Below, piece after piece: positions 61,080-64,000 of a stretch of DNA of 64,000 nucleotides. The DNA lies in assembly GCA_947095535.1 (NCBI GenBank), contig OX352774.1, positions 45,090,496 to 45,154,495 of the forward strand, given 5' to 3'. The position numbers were made by a program, and so were the translations under genes. The DNA is from Poecilobothrus nobilitatus. Lineage: Eukaryota > Arthropoda > Insecta > Diptera > Dolichopodidae. Position 1 is the first letter of the stretch. Every line of letters starts with the position of its first letter. The notes under the pieces were generated by a model, which was given only the letters and a program-made list of their open reading frames with translations, ran no database searches and was not told where the DNA came from.

Positions 61080-62335
61080 ATTTACGAGTTGCGGATTTCG
61101 TTTTTATTTTTGGAAATATTGTCCACTACACAAAAACTCTATTTTTTGGTCAAAATTCCAATTTTAAAGGAAAATATGAATTTTTTACTGAAGAAGCAAA
61201 AATGATATCAGAATAAGCTTAAAATCGTGAAAAATCAACGGGAAATGGTAGAAAATTCGATTTAAAGATTCGGTATTTTCAAAATTCATTTTCAGGCGAT
61301 ATAAATTAGTTATGAGTTTCGGATTTCGTTTTTATTTTTGGAAATATTGTCCCCTACACAAAAACTCTATTTTTTGGTCAAAATTCCTATTTTAAAGGAA
61401 AATATGCATTTATTACTGAAGAAGCAAAAATGATATCAGAATAAGCTTAAAATCGTGAAAAATCAACGGGAAATGGTAGAAAATTCGATTTAAAGATTCG
61501 GTATTTTCAAATTTCATTTTCAGGCGATATAAATTATTTACGAGTTGCGGATTTCGTTTTTATTTTTGGAAATATTGTCCCCTACACAAAAACTCTATTT
61601 TTTGGTCAAAATTCCAATTTTAAAGGAAAATATGAATTTTTTACTGAAGAAGCAAAAATGATATCAGAATAAGCTTAAAATCGTGAAAAATCAACGGGAA
61701 ATGGTAGAAAATTCTATTTAAAGATTCGGTATTTTCAAAATTCATTTTCAGGCGATATAAATTAGGTATGAGTTTCGGATTTCGTTTTTATTTTTGGAAA
61801 TATTGTCCCCTACACAAAAACTCTATTTTTTGGTCAAAATTCCTATTTTAAAGGAAAATATGCATTTATTACTGAAGAAGCAAAAATGATATCAGAATAA
61901 GCTTAAAATCGTGAAAAATCAACGGGAAATGGTAGAAAATTCGATTTAAAGATTCGGTATTTTCAAATTTCATTTTCAGGCGATATAAATTATTTACGAG
62001 TTGCGGATTTCGTTTTTATTTTTGGAAATATTGTCCCCTACACAAAAACTCTATTTTTTGGTCAAAATTCCAATTTTAAAGGAAAATATGAATTTTTTAC
62101 TGAAGAAGCAAAAATGATATCAGAATAAGCTTAAAATCGTGAAAAATCAACGGGAAATGGTAGAAAATTCGATTTAAAGATTCGGTATTTTCAAATTTCA
62201 TTTTCAGGCGATATAAATTATTTACGAGTTGCGGATTTCGTTTTTATTTTTGGAAATATTGTCCCCAACACAAAAACTCTATTTTTTGGTCAAAATTCCT
62301 ATTTTAAAGGAAAATATGCATTTATTACTGAAGAA
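61080..62335 (+). repeat. Dimeric higher-order repeat (456 bp)
   Basis: Two monomer types alternate. ATATGAATTTTTTACTG units are at 61178, 61633 and 62090; ATATGCATTTATTACTG units are at 61406, 61862 and 62318. Same-type spacing is 455-457 bp. This is the shortest clear higher-order period apart from single-monomer copies. Confidence 0.8.
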
Positions 62336-64000
62336 GCAAAAATGATATCAAAATAAGCTTAAAATCGTGAAAAATCAACGGGAAATGGTAGAAAATTCGA
62401 TTTAAAGATTCGGTATTTTCAAAATTCATTTTCAGGCGATATAAATTAGTTATGAGTTTCGGATTTCGTTTCTATTTTTGGAAATATTGTCCCCTACACA
62501 AGAACTCTATTTGTTGGTCAAAATTCCTATTTTGAAAGAAAATATTCAGTTTTTACTGTAGAAGCAAAAATGATATCACAATAAGCTTAAAATCGTGAAA
62601 AATCAACAGGAAATGGTAGAAAATTCGATTTAAAGATTCGGTATTTTCAAAATTCATTTTCAGGCGATATAAATTATTTACGCGTTGCGGATTTCGTTTT
62701 TATTTTTGGAAATATTGTCCCCTACACAAAAACTCTATTTTTTGGTCAAAATTCCTATTTTAAAGGAAAATATTCAGTTTTTACTGAAGAAGCAAAAATG
62801 ATATCAGAATAATCTTAAAATCGTGAAAAATCAACGGGAAATGGTAGAAAATTCGATTTAAAGATTCGGTATTTTCAAAATTCATTTTCAGGGGATATAA
62901 ATTAGGTAGGAGTTTCGGATTTCCTATTTATTTTTGGAAATATTGTCCCCTACACAAGAACTTTATTTTTTGGTCAAAATTCCTATTTTGAAGGAAAATA
63001 TTCAATTTTCACTGAAGAAGCGAAAATGATATAAAAATAAGCTTAAAATCGTGAAAAATTAACGGAAATGGTAGAAAAATCGATTTAAAGATTAGGGATT
63101 TTCAAAATTCATTTTCGGGCGTTAGAAATTAGGTATGATTTTCGGATTTCATTTTTATTTTTGGAAATATTTTCCCCTACACAAAAACTCTATTTTTTGG
63201 TCAAAATTCCTATTTTAAAGGAAAATATGCATTTATTACTGAAGAAGCAAAAATGATATCAGAATAAGCATAAAATCGTGAAAAATCAACGGGAAAAGGT
63301 AGAAAATTCGATTTAAAGATTCGGTATTTTCAAAATTCATTTTCAGGCGATATAAATTAGTTATGAGTTTCGGATTTCGTTTTTATTTTTGGAAATATTG
63401 TCCCCTACACAAAAACTCTATTTTTTGGTCAAAATTCCTATTTTAAAGGAAAATATGCATTTATTACTGAAGAAGCAAAAATGATATCAGAATAAGCTTA
63501 AAATCGTGAAAAATCAACGGGAAATGGTAGAAAATTCGATTTAAAGATTCGGTATTTTCAAATTTCATTTTCAGGCGATATAAATTATTTACGAGTTGCG
63601 GATTTCGTTTTTATTTTTGGAAATATTGTCCCCTACACAAAAACTCTATTTTTTGGTCAAAATTCCTATTTTAAAGGAAAATATTCAGTTTTTACTGAAG
63701 AAGCAAAAATGATATCAAAATAAGCTTAAAATCGTGAAAAATCAACGGGAAATGGTAGAAAATTCGATTTAAAGATTCGGTTTTTTCAAAATTCATTTTC
63801 AGGCGATATAAATTAGTTATGAGTTTCGGATTTCGTTTTTATTTTTGGAAATATTGTCCCCTACTCAAGAACTCTATTTTTTGGTCAAAATTCCTATTTT
63901 AAAGGAAAATATGCATTTATTACTGAAGAAGCAAAAATGATATCAGAATAAGCTTAAAATCGTGATAAATCAACGGGAAATGGTAGAAAATTCGATTTAA

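Larger units (their letters stand above)
1950..64000 (+). repeat. 228-bp satellite DNA array (about 270 monomers, open at right)
   Basis: A head-to-tail tandem array with a 228-bp unit, seen from recurrence of TCAACGGG at 2193, 2421 and 2649 and onward through the window. Monomer landmarks in order are TAAGCTTAAAATCGTG, TCAACGGGAAATGGTAG, AAATCGATTTAAAG, TTTTCAAAATCCATTTTC, GGCGATATAAATTAG, TTTCGGATTTCGTTTTTA, GTCCCCTACAC, GGTCAAAATTCCTATTTT, ATTCAGTTTTTACTGAAG and TGATATCAAAA. A hand consensus is exactly 228 bp with 36 G and 29 C, and 7 CpG against about 4.6 expected. No monomer is inverted anywhere that I read. Arrays of this kind commonly form centromeric, pericentromeric or other heterochromatic blocks, but location here is inference. 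I do not recognise the family by name. Confidence 0.97.
42865..64000 (+). repeat. Array domain C
   Basis: From about 42865 onward many monomers read ATAAATTATTTACGAGTTGC instead of ATAAATTAGTTATGAGTTTC. From about 42960 TTTTAAAGGAAAATATGCAT appears, and from about 43000 GATATCAGAATAAGC. These variants become dominant to the right edge, mixed with domain-B-like units. The boundary with B is gradual, so the coordinate is approximate. The array has no end inside the window. Confidence 0.65.

Noticed and set aside
1950..64000. CRISPR array
   Set aside because: There are no unique spacers between short repeats. The whole 228-bp unit repeats, the DNA is eukaryotic in character, and no cas genes are present.
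1950..64000. CENP-B box in the monomer (the AATCGTG to CAACGGGA segment looked suggestive)
   Set aside because: The required spacing of TTCG, A and CGGG is not met: the 11 bases before CGGG read TGAAAAATCAA. No other segment fits.
1950..64000. Telomeric or subtelomeric repeats
   Set aside because: No TTAGG, TTAGGG or similar short telomere unit runs were seen at either end of the window.

Overview
This window is almost entirely satellite DNA from a eukaryotic genome. I find no gene I would defend as protein-coding and no recognisable RNA gene. The source looks like an animal, probably an arthropod. The reasons are weak: very high AT content, a long homogeneous array, CpG that is not depleted in the repeat unit, and short GTACCT/TACCTA words in the flank. 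Species and chromosomal position cannot be told from the sequence.

Layout. Bases 1-1949 are non-satellite, AT-rich flanking DNA with a few short dispersed direct and inverted repeats. From about 1950 to the window end (64000) runs one head-to-tail array of a 228-bp monomer. Same-phase landmarks recur every 228 bp, for example TCAACGGG at 2193, 2421 and 2649. A hand-built monomer consensus has 65 G+C of 228 (about 28.5%) and carries phased EcoRV (GATATC) and HindIII (AAGCTT) sites. It also has two adjacent short hairpins with 4-nt loops. The array runs off the right edge; only its left edge is visible. A run of exactly 200 N at 9624-9823 is an assembly gap inside the array.

The array is not uniform. 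Three domains differ in linked diagnostic bases: A (about 1950-32704), B (about 32705-42864) and C (about 42865-64000). The A/B switch coincides with a truncated monomer. Inside the domains are multi-monomer (higher-order) duplications at several scales: single-monomer, 2-, 3-, 4-, 5-, 6-, 13-, 17-, about 21- and 22-monomer. The most striking is a 5071-bp unit (15115-20185) repeated immediately (20186-25256) with only a handful of differences. Rearrangement scars mark past unequal exchange or repair: an 81-bp partial duplication, deletions of about 65, 75, 114 and 118 bp, a filler-bearing junction at 35225-35240, six copies of a CACAA-rich 28-bp expansion, and a copied TTTTCCTAT substitution.

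The repeated minus-strand open frames of about 61 codons are a by-product of the monomer, whose length is a multiple of three. They are not annotated as genes. No transposon, CRISPR, phage or bacterial-type system is present. What merits follow-up is the array architecture: boundary, domains, higher-order units, conserved dyads and junction scars.
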